This document shows, piece by piece, positions 34,420 through 46,063 of a stretch of DNA of 64,000 nt; position 1 is the stretch's first letter, and each line of letters opens with the position of its first letter. Below the pieces are notes generated by a model that saw nothing but the letters and a program-made list of their open reading frames with translations, was not told the DNA's origin and did not search any database. Source of the stretch: Anthopleura xanthogrammica (lineage: Eukaryota > Cnidaria > Anthozoa > Actiniaria > Actiniidae). A program made the position numbers and the translations under genes. The stretch lies in contig OZ025222.1 of NCBI GenBank assembly GCA_964019055.1, forward strand, positions 2,929,746 through 2,993,745, written 5' to 3'.

Positions 34420-36144
34420 ATGGAGGCTGAGGGAAGAAGTCATTTATCCTTGGCCGAAGCTCGTCGAAAATGTCAAGAAAAACACTCCTGTTTTACCCAA
34501 ATAGAACGCATAGAGCACATGAGTCTATCGCCCAGTTATATAGGTAGACTCAGAGAAGGAATAGACGAAGAATTAAGCAAAAAATTAATGAAATTTTGCG
34601 ACAAACTTCAAGGAGTTATTGTTGCTTACGACAAATTACAACTGTTGCAGAGACATGCCAGCATCGTTGAAGAATCGCCTTTTATTCATTTTGAGGTCAA
34701 AGTGAACTACATTGTGTTCCAGCCACAGGTTGATAGTAAACTTATTGGTGTGGTGAACAAGTTTGGCTACGGTCATATTGGATGTTTAGTGCACGACTGT
34801 TTTAATGCCTCCATATCCAATCCAAGGATTCAGAATGGACAATTCACAGATAATCTAAAGCTTGGGAGTAGTTTTACGTTTAGGGTCGTTGGTTTAGAGT
34901 CTCTTAATGGTGTTTTATTGATTACTGGAGCTTTTGATGACAAAGCACTACGAAAATCTAAGAGGTAAATATGACAAATATTGAGGGAGATACAAAACAT
35001 GGTGCATTGTGGTCTAGCTTGGGTACAATGATTTTATTCATGTGATGTTGTTTGTACCAAATTTATACCACAATGCATCCTGTTTATCGAACTCGGAAAC
35101 TTATCACATTGCAGCCATGTTGACTGGAACAATAGGTTTTCCCTGCATAGCCTCACATTCAAGCGCTTCAGGATAAGGTTATGCAAAGTTGAACAAAGGT
35201 TACCGTATTTACTTATTTATTTATTTTACTTATTTTATTTATTTATTTAAAAGCGCTGCCCCCGATTAAGCTCCACCCACGATTAAGCAGCACATATGAA
35301 TGCAAAATATCAGAGCGCCATCTCAAATAAGCGCTTCCCCCCAAATAGGTGCCACAACCGAAACACTAAAAATTTAAAGAGTGCTGTGCCGCTTAATCGA
35401 GTAAATACTGTATAATCATGGAAATGAACATGGTGCCGTGTGATCAAGGTCCATGAGGGTGCAAGCTTTTTGATTGGATAAGCAATGATCTAGATAGTGA
35501 ACTGTGATACGCTCAAAGGATGTTGTCAATAGGCCATTTCAGAAACGAGCAAAGGACTGGGGATGAGTTTTGAATTTTAATCTAATTAGCGTAAAATTTG
35601 TCATTTGAAAGAGCATCATAAGATTAGTAAGTCTAGCAAATTTGAACCGGTTTGAATGAAAAGAAAATGAGTTACAAGCTTTCAAAAGTGTCAAAAATTT
35701 ACAAAGAATGTATGGTTACAGGGGACAAGTGTCTCCCCTAATGTTATGTGGCACATTCGTTACAGTGGCAGCATGTTTAAGAGAATTAATGCCAAATTTA
35801 AGCACATTTTTAACAATTTTTACTTTCTTTATAGTAAAAAATCCCTTACAAATGAGGAAGATAAAAAGGACGAAAAAGTAGATGAATTACCAATCAGTAT
35901 GGAAATACAAACATCAAAAAAATCAAAGAAACATAAAAAGAACAGAATATCTGAAGAAATGGATGAACCGGTTCCTAAGAAGAAAAAGAAGCTATCAAAT
36001 GGTGATGTCGAAAGAGAAGAGACAATATCAGCAAGCAAAAATAACAACAACGAAAGGAACTTTAAATCTGAGAAATCAAATAATGATGAAAGCAGTAGTA
36101 GTTTGAAAAAAGCTAAGAAAAAAAAGAAAACAAAAACTTTGTGA
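34420..36144 (+). CDS. POLR1F: RNA polymerase I subunit RPA43 (POLR1F/TWISTNB), two exons
   Basis: Pol I stalk subunit in the nucleolus, needed for rRNA transcription initiation through RRN3 contact (family knowledge). Exon 1 is 34420-34964, ending phase 2 at GTAAAT. Exon 2 is 35835-36144, after a pyrimidine-rich TTTATAG acceptor, and ends at TGA. The product is 284 residues. Diagnostic features are SLSPSYIGRLREGI (about 35-48), LQGVIVAYDKL (63-73), and GHIGCLVHDCFNASI (118-132), which opens the OB/S1-like fold. The tail encoded by exon 2 is highly charged and lysine-rich (KKSKKHKKN, PKKKKK, KKAKKKKKTK), as in other RPA43 proteins, and is probably a nucleolar or disordered tail. Human POLR1F is longer, mostly in this tail. 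The gene is divergent from Twinkle, and its intron carries two palindromic repeats. I chose the first ATG; a long open upstream frame was not seen. Confidence 0.93.
34995..35090. mobile_element. Palindromic repeat family P3, single copy
   Basis: ACATGGTGCATTGTGGTCTA, GCTTGGGTACAA, mirrored by TTGTACCAAATTTATACCAC. POLR1F intron. Confidence 0.85.
35198..35415. mobile_element. Inverted-repeat element with GTATTTACT ends
   Basis: Ends TTACCGTATTTACTTATT and CGAGTAAATACTGTATAAT, and inner AAGCGCTGCCCCCGATTAAG against CTGTGCCGCTTAATCG. POLR1F intron. Confidence 0.75.
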
Positions 36145-36154
36145 GTTCTAAATA

Positions 36155-36368
36155 GTTCCCTTTGTGGTTCCCTTGCCATCTTGAAAGGTAGCTATTCCTT
36201 TGCATTGAAGCGAGACATGAGGTGAGCTTGCAATGATAGAGACATGTGAATATTATTGTCCAAGGTATTAAAAAAGGTCTTTAGCGTTGCAAGGTCACCT
36301 CATGTCTCACTTTGATGCAAAGACAAAGCTTTCAAGATGGCACAGGAAACTGTGAAGGGGACTATTGC
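36155..36368. mobile_element. Palindromic repeat, family P4 (both arms)
   Basis: GTTCCCTTGCCATCTTGAAA, GGTAGCTATTCCTTTGC, mirrored by GATGCAAAGACAAAGCTTTC, AAGATGGCACAGGAAAC. It starts about 10 bp after the POLR1F stop codon, so it lies in the 3' UTR. Confidence 0.8.
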
Positions 36369-36369
36369 A

Positions 36370-37480
36370 CTTTTATAATATGCAGTAATAAAACACAGAT
36401 TCCAACAAACTGATTTCAATTTTATTAACTTTTTACAGAATCTACAATAATCATTGATCCTTTTTTATGTTTCTTCCACCTAAGCAACCTCAGAATTTTG
36501 GCTTCTGGGGATCCAAAAATTGCTACTTTGGACTACTTTACAGCACTTTTCGTATTTCTGCAATCTACTAGCTCCAGACATCTGGCATTTTGGATTCTAT
36601 CAATCTAACTTATGATGAGTTAATTCAGATTGCAAGCGATAAAGAAATTCCTGTGTTAAAATGGCTGTCTAGTCATTGGAATTTCCTTACCACTAGATTG
36701 GAATGAAATCTGCCCGTTGTGAGTTTGATTTACAGAAGCGAAAATGCCAGACATCTGGAGTTGGTTAAGTCAGTTTCAGAAATATGAAAAGTGCTGTAAA
36801 TGTATAGAAGTCATGTCACACAAAATGTGCATTTTCTGCATTGTCTAGGTCAGAAATATAAAACGTTGTGTTATTAAAACCTTAATAAACCTTTTCCTTT
36901 TTGGTTTCCGGAATACCTGTTGTTTCTTAATTACAGACTCATTTGCTCAGGGTTAGCCTCATTTTAGCATCAAAATATTCACAAAGCAACAAATGTACAA
37001 CTTCAACTATACAAACGCTTTGGAATGCCAGACACCCTCGATGGAACAAATGAATACTCCACATAATCAAGGCTAACTCTGAGCAAGAGAATTCAAAACT
37101 GGATTATTTAATGTACATGTTGGTGCTGAATCTTACATTCAAATAACAGAAGTTGGTTAATGAAATAGATATTCTGTCAGTAAAGTAATCTCAGAGATAG
37201 AAAATTTGTTCAGCAGTCACTAGCTTGGAAAAAAATCCAAGTCCACCTAATTTTTTTACCAAGCCCCTGCAAAAGCTTGTAACTAGTTATCTATCATCTC
37301 TACCATTTCTTCCTAGCTTTTATCTTTTATCTCTTTTTTACTAATATCAGAGACCACAGAGAGAATAAGTGGCTGTTACTTACAGTGTTTCTCAATAGCG
37401 TGCAATAGGGTTACATGTAAATATAAAATTGAATGGGACTGAATGGAGTATGGATTTTTTAAATGGAACTTACGACTAGA
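36370..37480. other. Intergenic, one weak inverted repeat
   Basis: 36935-37085 has CTCAGGGTTAGCCTC mirrored by AAGGCTAACTCTGAG, related in part to the 22365 element. The rest shows nothing. Confidence 0.5.
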
Positions 37481-37489
37481 TTTAAAATC

Positions 37490-37815
37490 CTTTACTGCTA
37501 TTTTCATAAACATGCAAACTCAGTAGCTGCGAGCTGCATGTTGAAATTTGTTTTTTCGCTTCCGTCAATCAACAATTATCAGTCAGTACCTTTAATATTT
37601 TTGATTGGCGGCAGTGTAAAACCAAATTCCAACGAGCAACTCGCAACTACAGAGTTCCCATGTTTATGAAAATAGCAGTAAGGGTTAAGACTATGTTCAA
37701 TATCTGTATCAATATATTTCAACCATTTAGATACGTTCCAGGAAATTTCCAGGAGTTTAAGAAGGTCCAGGACCCAGAAATCATGCTGAAAAATCCCAGT
37801 TATTAACCTCAAAAA
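37490..37815. mobile_element. Palindromic repeat family P6
   Basis: CTTCCGTCAATCAACAATTA, CAGTCAGTACCTTTAATATT, TTTGATTGGCGGCAG, plus TTTTCATAAACATG ends mirrored by CATGTTTATGAAAA. A related copy at 43705-43845. Confidence 0.8.
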
Positions 37816-37819
37816 AAAA

Positions 37820-38660
37820 AAAATTCAAAAAACGTCAATGGGAAATCGAGACCGAGTTACCAGCCCTTATTCTTTCATTTTATTTTTTTGGGGTGCAGTA
37901 TCTTAAAAATCATGCAATCTGATTGGATGTTGAGCAGACAGTATCTCTGACCGTGGTTCAACTCAAAACAACACTTATTTTTATAATGCGACTACTCGAT
38001 CCAAGGCCACCCAAACAAATTTTAAATCAAATTCATAAATCACGTTTTTGCAGAATAACAGGATGGTGACGACTTCTGGAGTTTAAACTGTTTCTTGTTC
38101 ACTTCTGATCATAAACACACAAGTATAAAGTAAAATGTATGCTTTTAAAGGGAAAAAATGTGAAAATTTGTGCCGATTCTATTGTTTAAACTTTCAATCA
38201 TGATTGGCTAATTTGTATGAAAATTTGCTTGGGTGGCCTTGGTTGGAGTAGTCGCACTGTAACGTATTAGCTCACACCCTTATCTAACGAAGGGTTAGAA
38301 ATTCTATTATATAGGATATACATATATTTGTTTACAAAAATGAATATCAGTGTAAAATAAAACATATTTGTCATATGATACACTATTCAGGGTATTCAAC
38401 ATTTCTTGAAATAGCTGTATACTAGATATACAATGGTTTCAAGTGGCATATCATGTACAATGGTTTCAAGTGGCATATCATGGGTTATTATATGAAATAG
38501 GGTGTGATATTAAGTGACATCAAAATGATAAAATTGATATCCCCACTCACACCAGTGGCCAGTGGGGATACTATTTTTATCAACACTGGTGGTGTCAAAT
38601 TTCGACTTTTTGCTCAGCAAGTCTCAAATTCTCCGTTATTTTTCATTGAAGATTTCATAT
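37820..38660. other. Intergenic, short direct and inverted words only
   Basis: TATGCCACTTG-type and ACAATGGTTTCAAGTGGCAT occur twice in tandem at 38426-38476. A flanking pair GGCCACCCAAACAAATTT (about 38004) and AAATTTGCTTGGGTGGCC (about 38221) is an inverted repeat bounding about 230 bp. Confidence 0.6.
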
Positions 38661-38671
38661 AATAAACAGAA

Positions 38672-38791
38672 CATTACATGTCTGCTTGGAGATACAAATT
38701 TTATCTTCTCGTGCTGATATTATCGCTCACTCGTGAGAGATAATATCAACACTCGAAGATAAAATTTGTATCTCTGCGTGACCATGTAATA
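38672..38791. mobile_element. Near-perfect hairpin element, about 120 bp
   Basis: CATTACATGTCTGCTTGGAG, ATACAAATTTTATCTTCTCG, TGCTGATATTATCGCTC, mirrored by GAGAGATAATATCAACACTC, GAAGATAAAATTTGTATCTC, ACCATGTAATAT. Confidence 0.9.
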
Positions 38792-38972
38792 TCCTCTGTA
38801 TATCCCAAGTCTCCAATATTTTCTAGCATGCAAATGAACATTTAGTGAGTATACATAATAAAGTGACTAGGGATATTCCATGGTGTGCCATGAGAAAACA
38901 TAATTTATATAATTTTTTTACCCCCAACAATAAAAATACCTGGTCCAAAATGCCTGAGGGAAAAATTCAGTT

Positions 38973-39112
38973 GTATAGACCTCTTGCAGCACGTCAGAAT
39001 GCAGATAAATTTAAAGGGCAAAACAATAGGTTCCAATTCTCAGGAGATTGAAATTCTTTTGTTTTGTACTCCAAATTGAGCTGCTTTGACGTCACGTGCA
39101 AGGGGTCAATAC
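38973..39112. mobile_element. Palindromic MITE, family P1 copy 3
   Basis: TATAGACCTCTTGCAGCACG and GACGTCACGTGCAAGGGGTC ends with the inner AAAACAATAGG/CTTTTGTTTTG inversion. Confidence 0.88.
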
Positions 39113-39489
39113 TGTCTAAACAGCTTTTCTGCATTCTGATTGGCTGTATTTTCATTGGTGTGAGAGTAACATTATTGGATGTACTGTACATATGAAGTTT
39201 CCTTGCAATGGGCTTCCTGTGTTGAACATGCTCATGCCTTTATTCAATCATTGTCCCTACTGAAAAAATCAAAGAATGGATAGAATTTCAGAGTCAAAAA
39301 CAAGTCAGTGGTTGTGGGTAAATATGGGAGGCTCGTCTGCTTCTTATAAAAAATGTCTAAAGCTTCAAAAAAATCTCAAAATCAGCTATAAAAATGTAGA
39401 ACTTAAGCGCATTTCTTGAAAGCTAACCAATGTCTAAAATTTATTTCTTTTGAAGGTAGAACTTTTCTAATGTTCGTACTAAGCATATA

Positions 39490-39610
39490 TCAGGGTTGCA
39501 TAGCTGTGAGAGCACTTGCCTCTCACCAATGCAACCTGAGTTTGAGTCCTGTGCATGCCGGGATTGGTGTCGTATGTAAGAAGAGTTTCTAGTTGGTCCT
39601 GTACTTTTCA
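39490..39610 (+). mobile_element. tRNA-like SINE head
   Basis: It has a GGTTGCATAGCTGTGAGAGC A-box region and a GAGTTTGAGTCCTGTGC B-box-like region, followed by GAAGAGTTTCTAGTTGGTCC, which is shared with the copy at 42150. Confidence 0.75.
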
Positions 39611-39622
39611 CTTTTTACAAAA

Positions 39623-39830
39623 ACAAAATGGTCTCTCATGTCATAAACAATAGTTCAAAAACTTACACAGAAGCATTCACAACGTTGTGAGTAGTACATG
39701 GGGGGTAGGGAGGGGATCATGTTGCCTTACTAATTCCAGCACCAACCCCTCCCTGATTACAAAATGGTCTCTCATGTCATAAACAATAGTTCAAAAACTT
39801 ACACAGAAGCATTCACAACGCCATTTGGAG
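39623..39830 (+). repeat. 62-bp exact direct duplication covering the Death-SEFIR gene end
   Basis: 39623-39684 equals 39769-39830 (ACAAAATGGTCTCTCATGTC ... AAGCATTCACAACG), 146 bp apart. The right copy contains the last codons and stop of the Death-SEFIR gene. The left copy repeats them without the upstream coding sequence. Confidence 0.92.
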
Positions 39831-42800
39831 TACACACTTTAACTGGTGCATAGAGTTTGTTATCAGACACAGGCGGCAGCAGAATCTCACTTCTTTGGTG
39901 GATGGTATTCTCCATCCTTTTCTCCTGCTCTGGCCATTTGTACTTCAAGTAGGAGTTCATAGCAAATGGGATATGGTTGTAGGAATCTGCCATGAGGAGG
40001 ATCGTCATGAACTTGCCATTCTTGTTACAGCAATCATTAGCAAAGAAGGTCATCATGAAATCTGAAACATGGCGAAGACCTTTGGTGTCCTCTAAAGAAG
40101 AGAAAGGAAAAAGCAGATTTACTAAATGTAACCAACTTTACCCATGCCATTTGGCCCATGCATAAAATTGTCTATCTAACATGTGAAGGCTTTTAATGCT
40201 TACCATCTTTAAGTGCTTGTGCCTTACGCACAGGGATGTCAAAAATCTCCTTAAGCTTTTTAGAAACACTTAAGAAAACAAAGTCAGCATCCTTGACTTG
40301 TTGCATCTCATAGCGGAATCGGCCCACTTCCATGACCTCCCTTGTGTCTGTCGCAAACAAATGGCATTCATATCCCTTTTGTGAGAATCGCAGATACATT
40401 TTCAGGGATCTCTGATATACTTCCTCTTCTTCTGGACAGCACACAATGTAGATACGTTTGACTGAATTATCTGTGAGAAGAAAAGAGTTTTTTCATGGTT
40501 GTTCATTTATTTATAGTAAAATACTCAAAAATACTAACACCCTATACCAATTTCCTACTTATGACCTACCAACACCCTAATGACACCCTACCAACACCTT
40601 ACTGACAACCTACCAACACCCTACTGACAACCTACTGACACCCTACCAACACCTTACTGACAACCTACCAACACCTTACTGACAACCTACCAACACCCTA
40701 CTGACAACCTACCAACACCCTACTGACATCCTACCAACACCTTACTGACAACATACCAACACCTTACTGACAACCTACCAACACCCTACTGACAACCTAA
40801 CAACACCCTACTGACAACCTAACAACACCCTACTGACACCCTACCAACACCCTACTGACCAACTACCAACACCCTACTGACCACCTACCAACACCCTACT
40901 GACCACCTACCAACACCCTACTGACAACCTACTCACACCCTACTGACCACCTACCAACACTCTACTGACAACCTCCCAACACCCTACTGACAACCTACCA
41001 ACACCCTACTGACAACCTACCAACACCCTACTGACCACCTACCAACACCTCTACTGACAACCTACCAACACTCTACTGACAACCTACCAACACCCTACTG
41101 ACCACCTACCAACACTCTACTGACAACCTACCAACACCTTACTGACAACCTACCAACACCCTACTGACAACCTAACAACACCCTACTGACACCCTACCAA
41201 CACCCTACTGACCAACTACCAACACCCTACTGACCACCTACCAACACCCTACTGACCACCTACCAACACCCTACTGACAACCTACTCACAACCTACTGAC
41301 CACCTACCAACACTCTACTGACAACCTCCCAACACCCTACTGACAACCTACCAACACCCTACTGACCACCTACCAAAACCCTACTGACCACCTACCAACA
41401 CCTCTACTGACCATCTAGCCACACCACTACTTACCATTTATCCACACTCTATATATACCAACACCCTACTGACAACCTATCAACACCTTACTGACAACCT
41501 AACAACACCCTACTGACCACCTATTAACACCCTACTGACCATCTAGCCACACCTCTACTGACTATCTTGCCACACCCAACACTGCTGACAACCTATCAAT
41601 ATCCTATATCAACTTTCTACTAAAATCTTACAAATACCTTATATCAACTTCAGAATTAAGGTCTAAACACATACCTCCAGAATGATAGCCTGATTCATAA
41701 CCCATAGGTGAAATAGGGGAGCTTGGAGAAAATGGAAGTGAGTCTTCAGAACCAGAACTGACTGGTCTTTGACATTTTTCTTCTGAAACTGTTATGTAAA
41801 TTTGGTTATCAAATTATGAATAATAAATGAGGAAAATTTGTTGTTTTTTTTTTTGCCCTCAAATGACATACTTCTGAACTAAAACCAAATCAAAAGAGAG
41901 ACTTGAGTTGAATATGGCATGTTTGCATATCTTATATCTCACTTAACATTTTGTTGTTGCAAGGGGTTTTAATATGAGCCACATTCACTCTATCTTTGCA
42001 ACACAATGCTGAGTGACAACGTTGCTCATAATTATTACCACAACTTTAGATACTTTAAGTTTTATGATGGAAAAATTTACTTTTCCCTTGAGTGAAATGC
42101 AGGAATTTCTGCAAAAAATATTGAGACTTTCAAACATTATGGAACACACAGGTGGCATAGCTGTGTGAGGGCTCAACTCTCACAAATGCAACCTGGGTTT
42201 GAGTCCTGCTGGGCTCAGTGTGGTATGTGAGTAGAGTTTCTAGTTGGTTCTCTCCTGTTTCGAGAGTTTTTCTCCGGGTACTCTGGTTTTCCTCCCTCCA
42301 CAAAAATTGACTTCTAAATTCCAATTCGATCATGGAATAAGGACGATAGGTTTGTTAGCCACTGGCTATTAAGTGCTACCCTCGTAATATAAAAACAAAT
42401 AAACAAGGATGGTTACCTATAAGGGGAGACAAATTTGGCTTCAACGTAGAAGCCTCTTCACAATAAAATCCTTCAGCTTTGACCGACGTAACACCATTAT
42501 CTACTTCCACTGTAGTGTTTTTTTCAGCTTTTTCTGTGCTAGTTTTTTCTTTGCTAGCTTTTTTGGTGCTATGAGTCTTCTCACTCTTGGCTGATTTATT
42601 TTTCTTTTTATCTTTCTTAAAACTCGGAAAGCTTGGAAATCTCTTCTTGTGAGTTTCCATATCTGGCTCCAATGATTTGGATCTCTTAAAAAACGGCAAC
42701 CTCTTGGGTTTGGATTTTGTTTTATGGATTTTCTCGTGTGGAACTGATGTTGACCTTATATATTCTCTATTATCAGTCTCAGGCCAGTCTCGCTCCTTAA

Positions 42801-45800
42801 TTATCGAGCCACTTGTGCATCGCTTTGGTTGCGACATAGGTTTGGTATTATTTTTTGACAAGTTCTCTGAATTTGATGAGGTGGTATTACTGGTATTTTT
42901 ATGAGTTGGACTTGAACCCATAGAAGATTTCCCACTTGGGTAAGGACATGGAAGACTATCCACTGAAACGTCTGACTGCAAGGATGTTAGAGCAGATGAC
43001 ATATGACTTTCTAAAGAGGAATCTACATAAGTAGTTTCAGATAGAGAAGTAAGTCCTGAGGAGCAAATGCTTGAATCTTCTGTTATATACGACACAGGAC
43101 CAGAAATCCTGGATGGTGAAATGGTAGAATCGAAAATTCTGTCGTTTCTTGGGGAATCAATCCCTTCATCGTCTTTATCTTCATCAGGGATATTTTTAGA
43201 CTGCTGTCGATATTCTGAAAAAATAAGGTTGAAGGTTTAAATTTTTACACATTTATCTTAACATAAAATTATAGGTATTATAGTGGTAGAGTGCAGGAAT
43301 ACAATCCAAAGGGCTAACGAAGAAGGATTGGACACCCTAGTCAAGGCTGCAAATAAGCGCTGGTCATCGGTCAAATGTCTGGTAAAAATGACAACTTGAC
43401 TGGTATATGATTTCCCTTCTCTGGACATTTTACCATGAATTCGACATCAAATATTCCTCTTGCCTGACAAATGAACTGCCCATCAAAAATATTATTTGCA
43501 GCCCTGCTAGTAGTTGCACGATTTTGTTGCTTGTATTTCCGTGCCTTAACTTGACCTTTTTATAGCACTTTTCATGGTTCTGTGAACAAGACAACATACT
43601 TCCAACCCTTCTCATGTTTTGTCTAGACCAACTATCAAACTTACGATATTAATAGCAATTTCATTACTGCGATTCTCAATATTCGGGGAACTCAGACATT
43701 TCAACGGCTTGTTGTGAAACTGGTTTTTTTCGCTGCCGTCAATCAAAACTAATCAGTCGGTACCTTTTATATTTTTGACTGGCGGTAGTGAAAAATCAAA
43801 TTCCAAAGGGAAACTTGCAACTACAGAGTTCACAGAATATTAAGAATCGCAGGAACAGAAGCAAAAATCCAGATTTCTAAAAGTCACAAAGACAAAGCAG
43901 CTCCAAAAGATCTACTTTTTGAAAATCAAATTAGCAATGAAAATGAATTACTCTCCCCCAGAAAAGCAATAGATATATTGCTAATTTACTCAAATAATCC
44001 CTAATAATCTTATTACCATCATTATTACTGATTTTATTGGTGATAATAAGCTTAATAATGTAGTTATTGAAAGTCATCTGTATTCATAGGAATGATCACT
44101 TTTCAGTTTTGACTGATTTTCATTCAAGTGGACTTTTGGAAATTTAAACTGAACAGAATGCACTAAATTTACAAATGGTTAGTTTCTTATTAGCTCAGAT
44201 GATCACGTTACAGCCACTGATCTTAATCATATTCAACCAGTACGACGTACATCAAGTTCAAACACATTAACTTCAAGTTTGGCGGACGTCAAAAGCACTT
44301 CAATGTTCTTCATTTATGCACGTACTAATGACTTTAACCAAAACTCAATGAAATTTTACTGTGCTGAAACCCAGCGTCTAACTTTTAAGTGCTCTCTGAT
44401 GTTCATAAATGGTGGTTCATCTTTTGATTTTTCAGGGTATTGATAAAATTTGAAGAATGGTTTTTCCACATTTCCAAGTTTATAATCATTACGGAGTGGC
44501 TTATATCAATACTAACAACTTCTAATGATTACCAATGGCCGTCTGGAAGCAATCTCAATGCTTACACCTAATACTAACAACTTCTGATGATTGCCAATGG
44601 CCGTCTGGAAGCAGTCTACGTTCATAATATATAATATACAATATGTAAAGAAACTTTCGTACTTTCACCTATAAATAAAGGTATTGTGCTGAATTGAGAT
44701 GGTATACTTCAAAATATGCTGTGCATGTAAACATCGTAATACTGAAAAGCATTCATGATCAGGGATCAAAACATCTTTATGTAAGCATTTAAAAAGTCAG
44801 AGAAAACAAGTAAAAAATTAACATACATGACTCCTGACTGCAATTTCAAGATATAAAGTGAAAAACATGTCTCTACATGTAATAAGAATCAGATTCTTTT
44901 AACTCAAGGATTACGCTTAAGGATTACGCTTAAGGCTGAGTTTCCGTTCAAATATCCTCAGCGCTCACACATAATTATGACTTATAGTAAAAAACAGAGA
45001 GAGACATAAATGCAATCACCTATCACTTTATCTAATATAATTTTCCTTTCAAAAATCTGAATTATCACTAAAAATCTTATATCTAAATTATGTATCTCAG
45101 TTATGTAGTTCAGTTGAATACTATGGTATTTACTATAATCATCCTTATGTAAAAAATATACGTGTATATATATTTTGTCAAGGTTAATAAATAAGAAAAA
45201 TCCAGAGCTCCCGTTTTTGTTTTTTTGTTTTTTTTTCACCTTTCAGCTAATAACTTATTAATTTCTCTAAATATTTCATTCATTTTTTGTACAAAAAAAG
45301 TACACTATTAATCAAACAAATTGTTTAGAAAATGCTTTACATTATTTGAAAACTTGAGGCTATTTTAAAACTGTTGTAAGCTTATTTGTCAAGGACAAAT
45401 TCTTTTTATTTTTTCCAACCCACGCAGAATTGAATGAGTAAGCGAAAAATCTGTCCAAATATTCTGTATTTTTAACCACTATTTGATCTAATTAATAAGG
45501 CTACCTGTCTAAAAATCAAAATTAAACATTAAAGGATGTTTGTATTATCCAGTTTAGGTACTACGAATCGTAAATAAGATTTTTTTCTCTCGAAGAAATC
45601 AAAGGAAATGTTCGCCATTCTTTTCCTATACAGACAACCTAAACAAAAGCCACGCAAGACATCACTTCGCTTCAGTAATTTTACACAAGAAAATCTCAAC
45701 CTAAAATCCCCAAAACTTACTTTCTAAGTCTTCTTTTATGTCCTCTAGGCATCCGTAGAGCTCCAGAGATAGAAAAACTCGAACAAGATCTCGAATGTTT

Positions 45801-46063
45801 CCGTTTTTTTTGAAAATCCAGTCGTTCAACATCCTCAACGCGGCCTCCGAACCAGCGAAGTTCGCGTAATGTCCAGAAATTTGAAGATTGCTAAATCCTA
45901 ACTCATCAGCGACATTTCTCCAGCTAACCAAAGTCCCGGTAATCGATAACTCCATAGCTAACTTTTCCACAACTCCAAAACGAAGTATATTCGCCGGCGC
46001 GTCTAGAATGAATGATTCTTCGATCTCCGCCATCTTTTCTTCGACTGACGATGCGCACGCCAT
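39799..46063 (-). CDS. Death-domain plus SEFIR-domain adaptor (Act1/CIKS-like), five exons
   Basis: Exons: 46063-45721, 43214-42417, 41788-41675, 40470-40204 and 40091-39799, every junction in phase 1. The joined frame is 604 residues. Residues about 27-112 form a Death domain, with LVSWRNVADELGFS at helices 2-3 and LNDWIFKKNGNIRDLV at helices 4-5. Residues about 115-415 are a low-complexity linker with Ser-rich, Lys-rich (KKDKKKNKSAKSEK) and Pro/Ser parts. Residues about 423-570 match a SEFIR domain: VKRIYIVCC strand A, DADFVFLSVSKKLKE, and then FMTILLMADSY and a helix with YKWPEQEK. There is no signal peptide or membrane span, so it is a cytoplasmic adaptor. SEFIR domains pair IL-17 receptors with Act1 (TRAF3IP2). 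From memory, nematode ACTL-1 also combines Death and SEFIR. A TIR domain (MyD88) is the alternative, but the C-terminal half lacks the TIR box signatures I expect. The stop codon overlaps a GTAAGT, so a further 3' exon is possible. Confidence 0.82.
40555..41590. repeat. 22-bp (CCTACTGACAACCTACCAACAC)-type minisatellite, about 1 kb
   Basis: More than 40 variant units (ACCCTACTGACCACCTACCA; ACCTTACTGACAACCTACCA) with higher-order structure, since a block near 40740-41010 recurs near 41110-41370. Sits in the Death-SEFIR gene intron. Confidence 0.96.
42150..42395 (+). mobile_element. tRNA-derived SINE, nearly complete
   Basis: It starts GGTGGCATAGCTGTGTGAGG and has a B box GGGTTTGAGTCCTGC. The body has GAGTTTTTCTCCGGGTACTC, TGGTTTTCCTCCCTCCACAA and CCAATTCGATC. 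The tail does not continue into the 57-bp unit. It ends just before a Death-SEFIR exon. Confidence 0.85.
43705..43848. mobile_element. Palindromic repeat family P6, second copy
   Basis: TTTTTCGCTGCCGTCAATCA and GACTGGCGGTAGTGAAAAAT arms around AATCAGTCGGTACCTTTT. Death-SEFIR gene intron 1. Confidence 0.82.
43850..45715. other. Death-SEFIR gene intron 1, nothing recognised
   Basis: A direct repeat of TACTAACAACTTCTAATGAT with GGCCGTCTGGAAGCA occurs at about 44510 and 44571. No exon candidates with matching phase. Confidence 0.55.

Noticed and set aside
40555..41590. CRISPR-like array
   Set aside because: Units are contiguous with no unique spacers, and the context is eukaryotic.
42409..42904. 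Plus-strand frames
   Set aside because: Antisense shadows of the Death-SEFIR linker exon.
39799..46063. MyD88 (Death plus TIR)
   Set aside because: The C-terminal domain lacks the TIR features I look for and resembles SEFIR better, but an HMM search is needed.
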